53,571 nucleotides of DNA, taken from Phycisphaerae bacterium. GTDB taxonomy: Bacteria > Planctomycetota > Phycisphaerae > Sedimentisphaerales > Anaerobacaceae. The position numbers were made by a program, and so were the translations under genes. The stretch is taken from NCBI GenBank assembly GCA_030604525.1, contig JAUVVQ010000013.1:1-53571 (forward strand), read 5' to 3'. The notes below the pieces were generated by a model. That model made no database searches, was not told where the DNA came from, and saw only the letters and a list, made by a program, of their open reading frames with translations. This document shows positions 45,101-52,443 of this stretch, piece by piece. Positions within the stretch are counted from its first letter, which is position 1. Each line of letters opens with the position of its first letter.

Positions 45101-45203
45101 TTGAAGTCACACCGCCCCCCATTGCAAGGTTGATTGGAAAAACCAGAATAGAAAAAATGAAAAACAGACAAATAGAAAACAAAAAACACCTCTCGTTCAT
45201 CAT
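42123..45203 (-). CDS. Large secreted multidomain protein (P-like, GEVED, SdrD-B-like, propeller, dockerin-like)
   Basis: 1026 residues. A signal peptide (about 8-30) is followed by a proprotein-convertase-P-like beta domain (about 140-260), a GEVED domain (about 298-405, ending in WGEVEDY), a Cna-B/SdrD-type linker (412-480, KFHDINENGVCDGGEPNLSG), a YncE-like beta-propeller (about 500-840), a dockerin-like pair (GDFDGDEEVDFNDLEILSQG and DGVVNLGDFSALAANWLEG) and a C-terminal jelly roll (about 915-1026). AAGGAGG precedes the paired ATG. It is an adhesin-like surface or cell-wall protein; no catalytic site is seen. It is the only gene between the 64-bp repeats. Confidence 0.9.
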   Translation of the reverse strand: MMNERCFLFSICLFFIFSILVFPINLAMGGGVTSTVAKCCGQGMAFTEAVKFAEVEVILDSESTFSDVMSLPRAPGSEVEILEGPDRIRVQLSAEGVEYLAERGASITVKRKFVLLEGPPEGLGDSGEALDTLSTCSGSFIIAPSYTNVSIPDNTCPTLYAHSDITISGAPSGAVANCIDVHWEVVHSYPSDLVIVVSDYDFDYSYIVQYLEPYTSGTITGITGWGSELVNQTWTLWASDCFAGYVGYIDYWWIKVYYEEVGGYCGASGGCSSAPGSLNIDSVEVGDISNTGTGCSGYTDYTSMSTTMEIGQDYPITVVNGDPYDQDDQCGLWVDWNQDEDFSDAGETIALTGDEDNIIFTGTITPPEGAVLGDTRMRVRIRWAGTLGPCGTTDWGEVEDYTINVTGPASEIHGSKFHDINENGVCDGGEPNLSGWEIYLDLDEDGQYDIGEPNVITGVDGSYQFQDLETGTYIVSEVAQCGWRQTAPLFSGEQELIVVTDARDLVFDCQRNLLYISTASGMVERYDLVSKSLLSPLSVGTSLYGIDITPDCNWLYVTEGQTSGSEGYVHKVNLNTGIVTEVSYTLTTNESGSWDIEIGSDGKGLMTTSFDGSGGTPVRELDTATGVLTIRNDVPGTEPDGKVSMNSSIYRSGDRTLLLITGTSSGGHVYKYDAPADSFPDDIELEVSLSNRPFSIDRNGDLIGFQTWTEPVKVWTDNFFPVLTFNTTMGGLVFDSQRNILFVAEEDLDQVIAFSSKTGVELGRVDVPEDIDYFTTFYEGMMAVSDDGRFLALSTTSGVRLFGIGGVHSVTLADGEDAADDITFGNSPVIAGDFDGDEEVDFNDLEILSQGWLMDDFCIDIAPTGGDGVVNLGDFSALAANWLEGIVFEEYEDFETGDFSRYPWSHSGDAPWTVVSDEFYEGSYCVRSGDIADNQTSVLEVTLDVEAGPVRFNYKRSSETGGDILVFYVDGDWIVSGWSGDIDWRRYTHFVSAGVHTFRWEYQKDGSDSDYSDCCWLDGIQFPPIN

Positions 45204-45234
45204 CGGCCTCCTTTTCTTAACTCCCTATCCACAG

Positions 45235-45254
45235 AACCTCTTGTCTTAGAGGTT
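45235..45254. other. Hairpin upstream of the large secreted protein
   Basis: AACCTCT and AGAGGTT form a perfect 7-bp stem around TGTCTT, 32 bases before the gene start. There is no T-run on the minus strand, so it is more likely a leader structure or operator than a terminator. Confidence 0.4.
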
Positions 45255-45305
45255 AACTGAGTAGAAGATATATTTCGAGTATTTTACAATATATATAGGA
45301 AAGAA

Positions 45306-45980
45306 TCAAGGATTTTTCGAAAATAATCTCAGAACCCCTTGAGGCCTTTTAATCGTCGCCTTTGCCCCGCTGGAAACCAATTCCTCCGCATCTCGAAACC
45401 CCCACAACGCTCCCACACCATACATCCCCGCAGAAACCGCTGTTTGCATATCCGTCCCCGTATCTCCAACGTAAAGCATTTTACCCGCCGAGACACCCAT
45501 CTTCTCCGCTATCTCAATCGCCGAACCGGGGTCCGGCTTACGCACAGAACCCTCCTTCAAACCCAGCACCACTTCAAATTTCCACTCTCCCAAAAGCTTC
45601 TCCACCATCACCTGCACAAACTCATCCGGCTTATTCGAAAGAACAGACATCCCCAAGCCAAGCTCCTCAATACCGCCGAGCAGTTCCGGAACCCCCGCAT
45701 AAGGACGGGTATTCTCCGACCAGCATTTCTCATACTCCGCCATCGCTATCTCAACACACTTCTCGATTAACTCCTTATCCCGATGACCCTCAGGCAGCGC
45801 ACGCTCCGCCTCACGGCGCACGCCGTCACCTACAAAATAACGATAGGACTCTACCGGATGAGACGGCCCACCCAGACGCTCCAACGCCGTATTCATCGAA
45901 TCCGCCAAATCCTGCAAAGTATCCAAAAGCGTCCCGTCAAGGTCGAACAACACCCCGTCAAAATTCAAATATTCCTGCAT
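45306..45980 (-). CDS. gph: HAD-superfamily phosphatase (phosphoglycolate phosphatase-like)
   Basis: 224 residues from the ATG at 45980, chosen for its GAGGAA; an upstream in-frame ATG adds seven residues. The nucleophile motif is FDLDGTLLD (Asp13, Asp15), followed by a helical cap, SVLSNKPDEF (motif II), a KPDP lysine and YVGDTGTDMQTA (motif III). Relatives remove phosphate from 2-phosphoglycolate. Its final 20 residues differ from those of the remnant at 41985-42124, so its 3' end probably came with the insertion. It lies downstream of ispD. Confidence 0.9.
   Translation of the reverse strand: MQEYLNFDGVLFDLDGTLLDTLQDLADSMNTALERLGGPSHPVESYRYFVGDGVRREAERALPEGHRDKELIEKCVEIAMAEYEKCWSENTRPYAGVPELLGGIEELGLGMSVLSNKPDEFVQVMVEKLLGEWKFEVVLGLKEGSVRKPDPGSAIEIAEKMGVSAGKMLYVGDTGTDMQTAVSAGMYGVGALWGFRDAEELVSSGAKATIKRPQGVLRLFSKNP
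45382..45445. repeat. 64-bp direct repeat, copy A (att-like)
   Basis: Lies inside gph, coding for AVSAGMYGVGALWGFRDA, and matches 42061-42124 at 61 of 64 positions. The two copies enclose about 3.3 kb that contains one gene. Confidence 0.85.
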
Positions 45981-46031
45981 AAGTATTTCCTCGAAAAGCA
46001 AATCTTCTGCCGATTAAAACCGCCCCCGACA

Positions 46032-46775
46032 CTACCACTGCGCCTCCTCGTAAGGCCCTATCGGCCTCTTCGGTTTCTTTTCCTTCTCCCGACCTTTCAA
46101 AATCGAATCCGCTATCCAGATGTCACTTTGCTGCGTTATCTTTATATTAGATGAATCCGTCTCCACAATCCGCACTTTCTCACCCAAAAGCTCCACAAGC
46201 TGGGAATCATCACTTATCTGCCCCTTGTTTTTCTCATCGAGATTTTCATACGCTTTTGTTATCAGCTCACGCCTGAACACTTGCGGCGTCTGAACCGCCC
46301 ACAAACCGCTCCGGTCAACCGTCCTCGCAACCTCGCCGTCTTTGACTTCCTTTATCGTCGAGACCACTCTGCCGGCAAGTATCGCCGCTCCGCTCTCACC
46401 CGCCTGCCTGATACATTCGTCAACCCACTCCTGGCGAACACAGCACCGCACCGCATCGTGAACCGCAACTAATTCTATATCATCTCCCAGAAGCTCCAAC
46501 CCCGCCCGAACCGTATCAACCCTCTCGTCTCCGCCTGCAAAAACCTTCACACCGAAAAATTTAAGGTTCGTCCCCCACTTGACGTCCACAAGCTCCGCAT
46601 CCTCCTCTGGAATACCTAAAAGTATCTGCTTAACATCCTCCCTGTCCGAGAAAAGCTCCACGCTCCGCAAAAATACCGCCCGTCCTCCCACATCGACAAA
46701 CGGCTTCTTCCGCTTGCCGCCGAATCGGCTGCTCGAACCGCCCGCACATATTATCACTCCTACATTTCCTGACAT
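46032..46775 (-). CDS. ispD: 2-C-methyl-D-erythritol 4-phosphate cytidylyltransferase
   Basis: 247 residues. It activates methylerythritol phosphate with CTP in the MEP pathway; ispF is at 10645-11157. ICAGGSSSRFGGKRKKPFVD is the nucleotide-binding start, LVAVHDAVRCCV, VDRSGLWAVQTPQVFRRELI and TDSSNIKITQQSDI are the family motifs. The basic C-terminal extension (KGREKEKKPKRP) is unusual but short. Confidence 0.95.
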   Translation of the reverse strand: MSGNVGVIICAGGSSSRFGGKRKKPFVDVGGRAVFLRSVELFSDREDVKQILLGIPEEDAELVDVKWGTNLKFFGVKVFAGGDERVDTVRAGLELLGDDIELVAVHDAVRCCVRQEWVDECIRQAGESGAAILAGRVVSTIKEVKDGEVARTVDRSGLWAVQTPQVFRRELITKAYENLDEKNKGQISDDSQLVELLGEKVRIVETDSSNIKITQQSDIWIADSILKGREKEKKPKRPIGPYEEAQW

Positions 46776-46791
46776 AAAATACTCCGCGCTC

Positions 46792-47334
46792 TCAATAATC
46801 TATCCCGCGCCGGCCTTTTTCACCATTATCGAACGGATGCTTCACCTTGCGCATCTCCGTCACCAAATCCGCCAGCTCTATCAGCTCATCACTCGCCCCA
46901 CGACCCGTCAGCACTATCTCAACCCGCCCATCTTTTTTCTCTATCATCCGCTTGACATCCGCAAACTCCGCCAACCCCCCAGAAAGACACCATATTATCT
47001 CATCCAGTATAATCACATCATAAAATCGCTTCGCCGCCGTCTCCGTCATCTTCTCCAGAACTTTTGATATCTCCTCCTTTGCCGCCGCAACCTGCTCCGA
47101 ATCCTCGAAACCCTTCTCCATATCCCACTCAACATCCGAAGATTCCACGCGTATCCGAACCGCCCCTAATTCCAGCGCAAACCGCTCGCCGATATCAAGC
47201 GCTCTCGGCTTCAAAAACTGAAATATCAGAACCTTATTACCCTGACCCGCCGCTCGAAGCGCCAAACCGAACGCCGCCGTCGTCTTGCCCTTACCGTCAC
47301 CCGTATATATCTGGACCAGCCCTTTATCAAGCAT
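46792..47334 (-). CDS. cobO: Corrinoid (cob(I)alamin) adenosyltransferase
   Basis: 180 residues from the ATG at 47334. A longer open frame to 47496 runs into a terminator and is not the start. It adenosylates the cobalt of corrinoids. The P-loop GDGKGKTTAAFGLALRA (12-28) and the VIILDEIIWCLSGGL, EIVLTGRGASDEL and VTEMRKVKHPFDNGEKGRRG motifs match the CobO/BtuR family. It lies 16 bases before ispD. No B12 riboswitch is recognisable upstream. Confidence 0.94.
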   Translation of the reverse strand: MLDKGLVQIYTGDGKGKTTAAFGLALRAAGQGNKVLIFQFLKPRALDIGERFALELGAVRIRVESSDVEWDMEKGFEDSEQVAAAKEEISKVLEKMTETAAKRFYDVIILDEIIWCLSGGLAEFADVKRMIEKKDGRVEIVLTGRGASDELIELADLVTEMRKVKHPFDNGEKGRRGIDY

Positions 47335-47461
47335 AACCAGTATATTAAATGCAAACCGCCAATCTTGAAAGTAAAAACCAAAAAGGAATATTCGGAAAAG
47401 AAAATTGAAACCTGTATCCTCTGCGCTGCAAAACTGCATTGAAGGATAGCACTCAGCGCAT

Positions 47462-47507
47462 AAAAAAAACAGCCGTTCCCCCTCGCCTATTAGCATAACG
47501 GCTGTTT
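47462..47507 (-). terminator. Strong rho-independent terminator
   Basis: On the minus strand AAACAGCCGTT and AACGGCTGTTT form a perfect 11-bp stem around a 19-base loop, followed by a run of T. It lies 22 bases after the PilZ gene stop and separates it from cobO. Confidence 0.88.
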
Positions 47508-47528
47508 CTATTTGCTGGCAATCCCCTC

Positions 47529-47918
47529 CTATATCGTTACTGCCCGCATCCTCTTTTCTTCCTCAGCCCCTCCTCCTGACTGCTCTCCCGGCTTAAAGCT
47601 AAGCGGCTCGGCAAATTGCATCGCTACTCGACGAACAAAAACATTGACGTTATCTACCCGGCAAACCCTACCCGAACGAGTAAAGCTTGCCATATCGAAA
47701 CTCTCATCTCTTCCAAAACGCGGCACACTGAACCGCGTCGTTACCTCCTGACCCTCATAAGGACTCACCTCTCCGACACGACACGTAAACGCCGCTCCGC
47801 CACTGCTCACATCCACCATCTGACCCTGAAACAACTCATCTGAAAAATCTTCCGCATACCAGACAGGCCAGTGATACCGCAACCGCTTTTCTCTACGCCT
47901 TTCTTCAAATCCGACCAT
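47529..47918 (-). CDS. PilZ-domain protein (c-di-GMP receptor)
   Basis: 129 residues. RRREKRLRYHWPV (N-terminal RxxxR-type motif) and VDVSSGGAAFTC (the DxSxxG motif) are the two cyclic-di-GMP binding elements of PilZ. A FVRRVAMQF stretch ends the barrel. It is a stand-alone PilZ domain, so it probably acts by protein contact in response to c-di-GMP. Partner unknown. Monocistronic by the terminator behind it. Confidence 0.87.
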   Translation of the reverse strand: MVGFEERRREKRLRYHWPVWYAEDFSDELFQGQMVDVSSGGAAFTCRVGEVSPYEGQEVTTRFSVPRFGRDESFDMASFTRSGRVCRVDNVNVFVRRVAMQFAEPLSFKPGEQSGGGAEEEKRMRAVTI

Positions 47919-48172
47919 TATTATAACCTCATAAAATTAAGTTCGCACACCTGGCTTCGTCAAAAAAAGCCACCCACTTTCGCAGGAAAACCCTTTTTCT
48001 TAACTGCAAAACCAAATTTTAACCGAAAACGCCCAATAAACCCGCAATTGGCAAACAAAATTCCTCAAAACTTAAACACAGGCAACCCCCTTTGTTCCTA
48101 TAATAATTCTGTAAAAGGAAACCCTTTTATTTTAAAGTAAAATATCTCGTTCTTACGTCTTTTACAACGGAG

Positions 48173-48184
48173 CCGAATATTCGG
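48173..48184. promoter_or_regulatory. Perfect 12-bp palindrome before the ECF sigma gene
   Basis: CCGAATATTCGG is self-complementary and sits 16 bases before the ATG at 48201. A TATAAT at 48099-48104 is a possible -10 further up. The palindrome is a candidate operator. The 47919-48200 spacer contains nothing else seen beyond a weak AAAAGG/CCTTTT hairpin near 48113-48128. Confidence 0.4.
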
Positions 48185-48200
48185 ATTATTAAGGAACCAA

Positions 48201-48743
48201 ATGGAAGATAAGCTACTTGTTTACCGGCTAAAAGCCGGCAGCGAAGACGCCCTGAAGCGTATTTATGAAAAATACGAAAACTACCTGTTCACCATCGCTG
48301 TCAACCTCCTGCACGATAACGCCGCCGCAGAAGACATCATACAGGACGTCTTCATGAAATTCCTAAAGGCAATTGACAATTTCAAGCTGAGAAAAAACCT
48401 GAAGAGCTACCTGGCGACCTGCACCGCAAACAAAGCGCGAGACCTGCTGAGAAAACAAAAAAATCAAAATTCAAACGAAAATCTACACGAAAAAGATATG
48501 GCTTCAAACTCGAAAAATCCCATTCAGTTAATTATGCAGACAGAAATGCTGAAAAAGCTCGCTCACGCTCTGAGGAATCTCCCCTATGAACAAAGAGAAG
48601 CCGTAATCCTCCGACAGCAGGCCGATATGAAATTCAAGGCAATTGCCGTCCTGCAAAACGTTTCAATCAAAACAGCCCAGAGCCGATACCGGTACGGCCT
48701 GGATAAACTCCGCTCACTATTAAACAGCGAGGTGCAAAAATGA
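48201..48743 (+). CDS. ECF-type RNA polymerase sigma factor
   Basis: 180 residues. Region 2 (about 10-80) includes YENYLFTIAVNLLHDNAAAE and DIIQDVFMKFLKA, and region 4 (about 122-175) includes LRNLPYEQREAVILRQQADM and FKAIAVLQNVSIKTAQSRYR. It directs transcription of an unknown regulon. AAGGAACC stands before the ATG. Its TGA overlaps the ATG of the next gene (ATGA), the usual layout of a sigma factor with its membrane partner. Confidence 0.92.
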   Translation: MEDKLLVYRLKAGSEDALKRIYEKYENYLFTIAVNLLHDNAAAEDIIQDVFMKFLKAIDNFKLRKNLKSYLATCTANKARDLLRKQKNQNSNENLHEKDMASNSKNPIQLIMQTEMLKKLAHALRNLPYEQREAVILRQQADMKFKAIAVLQNVSIKTAQSRYRYGLDKLRSLLNSEVQK

Positions 48744-49960
48744 AACCTGCAGAAAATATAAAAAATCTAATCAAAAACCTCCAATACAAAACTACCAGAG
48801 AAACACACAACAGAATCTTAAATAACCTGCAAAAAACATTAGCTGAATCTCAAAAAACAAAACCAGCCACCCAAACAAATATCTGGAGAATAATTATGAA
48901 AAGTAAAATTACAAAACTCGCCGCCGCTGCGGTAATAATAGTAGCTGTGGGATTAACACTCTTTCTTTTAGACCTCTCTACCACCCCGGCTTACGCCATC
49001 GAGCAAACCATCAAAGCTCATCACAGTGTGCGCTATTTACACATCAAAGACTTCAAAGCCGGAGAGAATGAACCAAAACAGTTTTGGGTCGAATTTGACA
49101 ATGACGGACAGGTTAAGAATATCCGGCTTGACTTCCCCAAATGGGCAGGGGGCGGTGACGGCGCTAAAGTAGTAGTGTGGAAAGAGAATAAAGCCCAGAT
49201 ATGGTTTAAGAAAAAGAAAAGTTTTGTCACCGTCTGGGATAAAACCGTAGCAGCCCAGTTTCTCAAAATGATAGAGGAATTAGACCCAAAACGAGCCGTC
49301 GAACGCCTATACGAGCGTGAAAAGCAGGGCAAGGTAAAGATAGAAATTGACGAACCATCCGACAAAACTGAACCGATTGTTGTAACAGCGACATATTTGC
49401 CGGAGAGTTCAACACCGGGCAAACAAGGAGTTTTGTTTGTCAACCAGGCCACGAAACTTGTTACTGCAATAGAATTTTACCAATTAAAAGACGGCGAATA
49501 TAAATACTCAGGACGGATGGAATTTTATGACTACAATAAACCTATCGACGCCAGAATGTTTGTTCTGGATAGTGAAATCCCTCCCGATGCGATGCGAGTT
49601 GACCAAACAACTCAGGATGTTGGTTTGCTTCAGGAACAACTTGGTGACAAAGAAATCGCTATTGAAGTCGTCCGCCAGTTTTTCCAGGCTTTAATTGCCA
49701 AGGACTATGCTAAGGCGGGCCGACTTTTCGGGGGAATACCTGCATCGAAAATACAGGAGATATTCGCAGAATTCGACGTTGTGCGGATAATTTCAATAAG
49801 CGAACCTATCCCTTATCCAATACCCGGAGTTGGTGGTTTCAAAGTACCTTGTAAGATTGAGATTGAAAGAGATGGTGTTAAATCAGTTGAGCCGTATGGC
49901 CTTGCTGTTCGCCCCGTATATGGTCAACCTGAGCGATGGAATATTCACGGTGGAATTTAA
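48740..49960 (+). CDS. Single-pass membrane protein coupled to the ECF sigma factor
   Basis: 406 residues. A 50-residue basic N-terminal part is followed by a membrane span (about 57-80), then an outer region resembling lipoprotein-carrier folds (FKAGENEPKQFWVEFDNDGQ, then beta strands) and a C-terminal NTF2-like/DUF4878-like region (VVRQFFQALIAKDYAKAGRL). The start overlaps the sigma stop. No classical zinc anti-sigma motif is seen, so a role as anti-sigma factor is inferred from position. GC skew is weak compared with the neighbours. A strong hairpin terminator follows. Confidence 0.75.
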   Translation: MKPAENIKNLIKNLQYKTTRETHNRILNNLQKTLAESQKTKPATQTNIWRIIMKSKITKLAAAAVIIVAVGLTLFLLDLSTTPAYAIEQTIKAHHSVRYLHIKDFKAGENEPKQFWVEFDNDGQVKNIRLDFPKWAGGGDGAKVVVWKENKAQIWFKKKKSFVTVWDKTVAAQFLKMIEELDPKRAVERLYEREKQGKVKIEIDEPSDKTEPIVVTATYLPESSTPGKQGVLFVNQATKLVTAIEFYQLKDGEYKYSGRMEFYDYNKPIDARMFVLDSEIPPDAMRVDQTTQDVGLLQEQLGDKEIAIEVVRQFFQALIAKDYAKAGRLFGGIPASKIQEIFAEFDVVRIISISEPIPYPIPGVGGFKVPCKIEIERDGVKSVEPYGLAVRPVYGQPERWNIHGGI

Positions 49961-49981
49961 CAAACCAGCTTCTTTATCTCA

Positions 49982-50040
49982 GTGAAAGCGTATGACAAAA
50001 AGGCCGGAAACACCCCCCGGCCTTTTTTGTGCGCTTTCAC
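49982..50040. terminator. Nested bidirectional terminator
   Basis: Inner stem AAAAAGGCCGG/CCGGCCTTTTTT (49997-50007 with 50017-50028) has A- and T-runs on both sides, so works on either strand. An outer 9-bp stem GTGAAAGCG/CGCTTTCAC (49982-49990, 50032-50040) encloses it. It separates convergent genes. Confidence 0.92.
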
Positions 50041-50085
50041 AGCCACTTATAATTGATTCCTTCAATTACGCTCGGGACAAGTATC

Positions 50086-50114
50086 GATTATTGATTACTG
50101 ATTATTCTCTGTGG
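50086..50114. repeat. GATTAYT 7-bp array joined to CTCTGTGG
   Basis: GATTATT, GATTACT, GATTATT (50086-50106) run directly into CTCTGTGG (50107-50114), the core of the array at 35264-35290. It lies between the terminator and the end of murD. Confidence 0.75.
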
Positions 50115-50128
50115 TTAATCTTTTCCTT

Positions 50129-51514
50129 TTACGAGTCACGGGTCACGAGTTTTACGAACTCTCTGCCGCGCTCCTCGTAATTACGAAACTGCCCATAGCT
50201 GGCACAGGCGGGACTAAGCAAAACCACATCACCGCTTGCTGCCATTTTGTTTGCAACCTCAACCGCTTCTTCCAAAGAATGAGCGAGTTGAATTGTGGTT
50301 TTGTTTTCCGGCACAGCAGTAATTGAATCTGATATCTTTCGTGCGGCATCACCTATTAGTATTGCCGCCTTGGCTCCCTTTGCAATCACCTTCCCAAGCT
50401 CCTCAAAATCCAACCCCTTATCATAACCGCCCGCAATAAGTATCACCGGCCCGCCGAACGACTCCACCCCAGCTATTGCACTCTCAGGAGTCGTCGATTT
50501 CGAATCGTTAAACCACCGCACCCCGCCGCGCTCACAAACCAGCTCCAGCCGATGCGCCAGCCCCTTAAAATCACCCAGCACCAACAACATCCGCTCATCA
50601 TCAACACCGAAATACCGACAAACCGCAACCGCACCTGCAAGATTCGAAAGATTCGCCTGCCCCGGAAGTGAAAATGCCTCCCGAAACACCTCACCCAAAT
50701 CATCCGTCGAAAACCCGATACATTCCCGAGCCGCATCCCGACTGTATTTCTCAAACCATTTTCTACCAACCTTATCCTCAATATTAAAAATCGAAACACA
50801 ACCCCTCTTCTCATCCGCTATCTGACCCTCGAACATCCCCTCCTTCGCCGCACAGTATTTCTCGAACGTTCCGTACCGGTCCAGGTGATTAGCCGACAGA
50901 TTCGTAAGCAGCCCAGCCGCAGGCCCCAATCCGCTCCGGCCAAGCTGTTCTATCTGAAAACTCGAAAGCTCCAATACCACCAAATCCTCCTCGCCAATCT
51001 CTTCCAAAACAGTCAGCATCGGCTCATTGCCGATATTCCCGCTCAGCCATACCTTTCGATACCCAAATCCTTCCTGGCCAACACCTGCCCGCAAAAGCGC
51101 CGCCGTCAACGCCGCCGTCGTGCTCTTGCCGTTCGCACCCGTTATGCCGATAATCTCCGCTGGACAATACTCAAAAAAAAGCTCCACCTGAGAACTAACA
51201 ACCGCCCCCGACTCCCTGCCAATCGCAACATATCTGTTTCCCGATGGCACCGCAGGATTTACCACTATCACATCCGCCTCACGAAAATCCTCTTCCCTGT
51301 GACCACCAAAATGAAACTCAATCTCTCCCAAACCCGCCAGCCGACCAAGCGGCCCATTCAGCTCCTCCGCCGACGCTAAATCCGTAACTGTAACCTCCGC
51401 CCCGGCTCCATCCAAAAACTTAACAGCGTCAACGCCACCGCCAAACCGACCCAGCCCCATTACCAGAACTCTCTTGCCTCGAAAAAATCCCTTTTCCAGC
51501 CCGGCATCCTTCAT
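50129..51514 (-). CDS. murD: UDP-N-acetylmuramoylalanine--D-glutamate ligase
   Basis: 461 residues from the ATG at 51514, six bases after the pyrF stop; a longer frame to 51589 would overlap pyrF. It adds D-Glu in peptidoglycan synthesis. GKRVLVMGLGRFGGGVDAVK at the start, IIGITGANGKSTTAALTAAL (ATP P-loop), LTNLSANHLDRYGTF and WFNDSKSTTPESAIAGVESF are family motifs. It is apart from the murC-murB-ddl cluster. Its last codons coincide with a 7-bp repeat array (50131-50150), and the family's usual end is shorter. Confidence 0.94.
   Translation of the reverse strand: MKDAGLEKGFFRGKRVLVMGLGRFGGGVDAVKFLDGAGAEVTVTDLASAEELNGPLGRLAGLGEIEFHFGGHREEDFREADVIVVNPAVPSGNRYVAIGRESGAVVSSQVELFFEYCPAEIIGITGANGKSTTAALTAALLRAGVGQEGFGYRKVWLSGNIGNEPMLTVLEEIGEEDLVVLELSSFQIEQLGRSGLGPAAGLLTNLSANHLDRYGTFEKYCAAKEGMFEGQIADEKRGCVSIFNIEDKVGRKWFEKYSRDAARECIGFSTDDLGEVFREAFSLPGQANLSNLAGAVAVCRYFGVDDERMLLVLGDFKGLAHRLELVCERGGVRWFNDSKSTTPESAIAGVESFGGPVILIAGGYDKGLDFEELGKVIAKGAKAAILIGDAARKISDSITAVPENKTTIQLAHSLEEAVEVANKMAASGDVVLLSPACASYGQFRNYEERGREFVKLVTRDS
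50131..50150. repeat. GRGTCAC 7-bp array forming the murD C-terminus
   Basis: ACGAGTCACGGGTCACGAGT has 7-base period (GAGTCAC, GGGTCAC, GAGT). On the minus strand it codes the last residues LVTRDS and contributes the final base pair of the stop codon. Confidence 0.7.
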
Positions 51515-51519
51515 AGCTT

Positions 51520-52443
51520 TCACGCTTTTGAAAAGCCCATCCCCTCTAACAAAACCTGCCTCGCATCCAATACCGCCTGCTTGATACACCCCCGCCAGTC
51601 ATCGCCGAATTTACTCCGGTATTTCTCGTTCTCGTAAGCATATATAATCGAACGCGACGAATTTACCAGTGCCCCCGTCCCGTCCGCCCTGCAAAATCGA
51701 ACACAATCCGATGCTCCCGCCCCCTGTGCCCCGAAGCCCGGCACCAGGAACCACACCTTGCTATACTTCTCCCGCAGCGAGCTTGTCTCCTCGCCGCTTG
51801 TCCCGCCGACCACCATCCCGACATTGCTGTAACCGCTCTTACCTATCTGCCCCTGCTCCTCCGCTATCCGACCAACAACCTCCGCCATCCGCTCAAACAT
51901 CCGCTCTCCTCTGGAATCCGTAAAATCCTGCAGCGAACCAGCACTCGGATTACTCGTCCGCACCAGGACAAAGACCCCCTTGCCCTCTCTATTAGCCGTC
52001 TCCACAAACGGCTCAATCCCGTCGGCCCCAAAATAACCGTTGACCGTTATCGCATCCGGCAAAACTATATCCTCAAAAGACCCCAAATGTCCCTCCGCAT
52101 AAGCGCCCGCTGTATGACCGATATCGCCACGCTTGACGTCGCCTATAACCTCTACCCCCGCCTCCTTCGCCTTGCCTATCACGGAATAATAAACCTCCAG
52201 ACCCTTCCATCGCTCCCGCTCGAAAAACGCTGAGTTTATCTTCACCGCAGGAACAAGAGGGCTCACTATCCCCAACACCTCTACGCAAAAGTTATACATC
52301 CCTTCCACCGCAGAGGCGACATCGCCGCTACCGCCCCTGAACTCCTCCGGCAACCTCTCCGCCACAGGGTCAAGACCCACAGTCAACATCGTCCCCTTAC
52401 TTTTTACCGCAGCAAAAAGCCGGTCGCCAAAATGACTCGCCAT
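51520..52443 (-). CDS. pyrF: Orotidine 5'-phosphate decarboxylase (subfamily 2)
   Basis: 307 residues, the longer PyrF type 2. It makes UMP. The catalytic DxKxxD set is GDVKRGDIGHTA (Asp102, Lys104, Asp107). VGLDP (22-26), VPAVKINSAFFE (64-75), VRTSNPSAGSLQDF and FLVPGFGAQGAG are the other sites. ATG start at 52443. It lies six bases before murD, so the two are probably co-transcribed. Confidence 0.95.
   Translation of the reverse strand: MASHFGDRLFAAVKSKGTMLTVGLDPVAERLPEEFRGGSGDVASAVEGMYNFCVEVLGIVSPLVPAVKINSAFFERERWKGLEVYYSVIGKAKEAGVEVIGDVKRGDIGHTAGAYAEGHLGSFEDIVLPDAITVNGYFGADGIEPFVETANREGKGVFVLVRTSNPSAGSLQDFTDSRGERMFERMAEVVGRIAEEQGQIGKSGYSNVGMVVGGTSGEETSSLREKYSKVWFLVPGFGAQGAGASDCVRFCRADGTGALVNSSRSIIYAYENEKYRSKFGDDWRGCIKQAVLDARQVLLEGMGFSKA

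Noticed and set aside
45362-45982. 206-codon plus-strand frame opposite gph
   Set aside because: Pro/Ser-rich shadow; gph has all HAD motifs.
47335-47496. Extended N-terminus of the cobalamin adenosyltransferase
   Set aside because: The extension overlaps a strong terminator and is not found in the family; ATG at 47334 gives the normal start.
47335-47528. Cobalamin riboswitch upstream of cobO
   Set aside because: No B12-box-like conserved stretch seen; the structure present is the PilZ gene terminator.
13153-50150. CRISPR array as explanation of the tandem repeats
   Set aside because: Units are 7-9 bases with no spacers and no cas genes.
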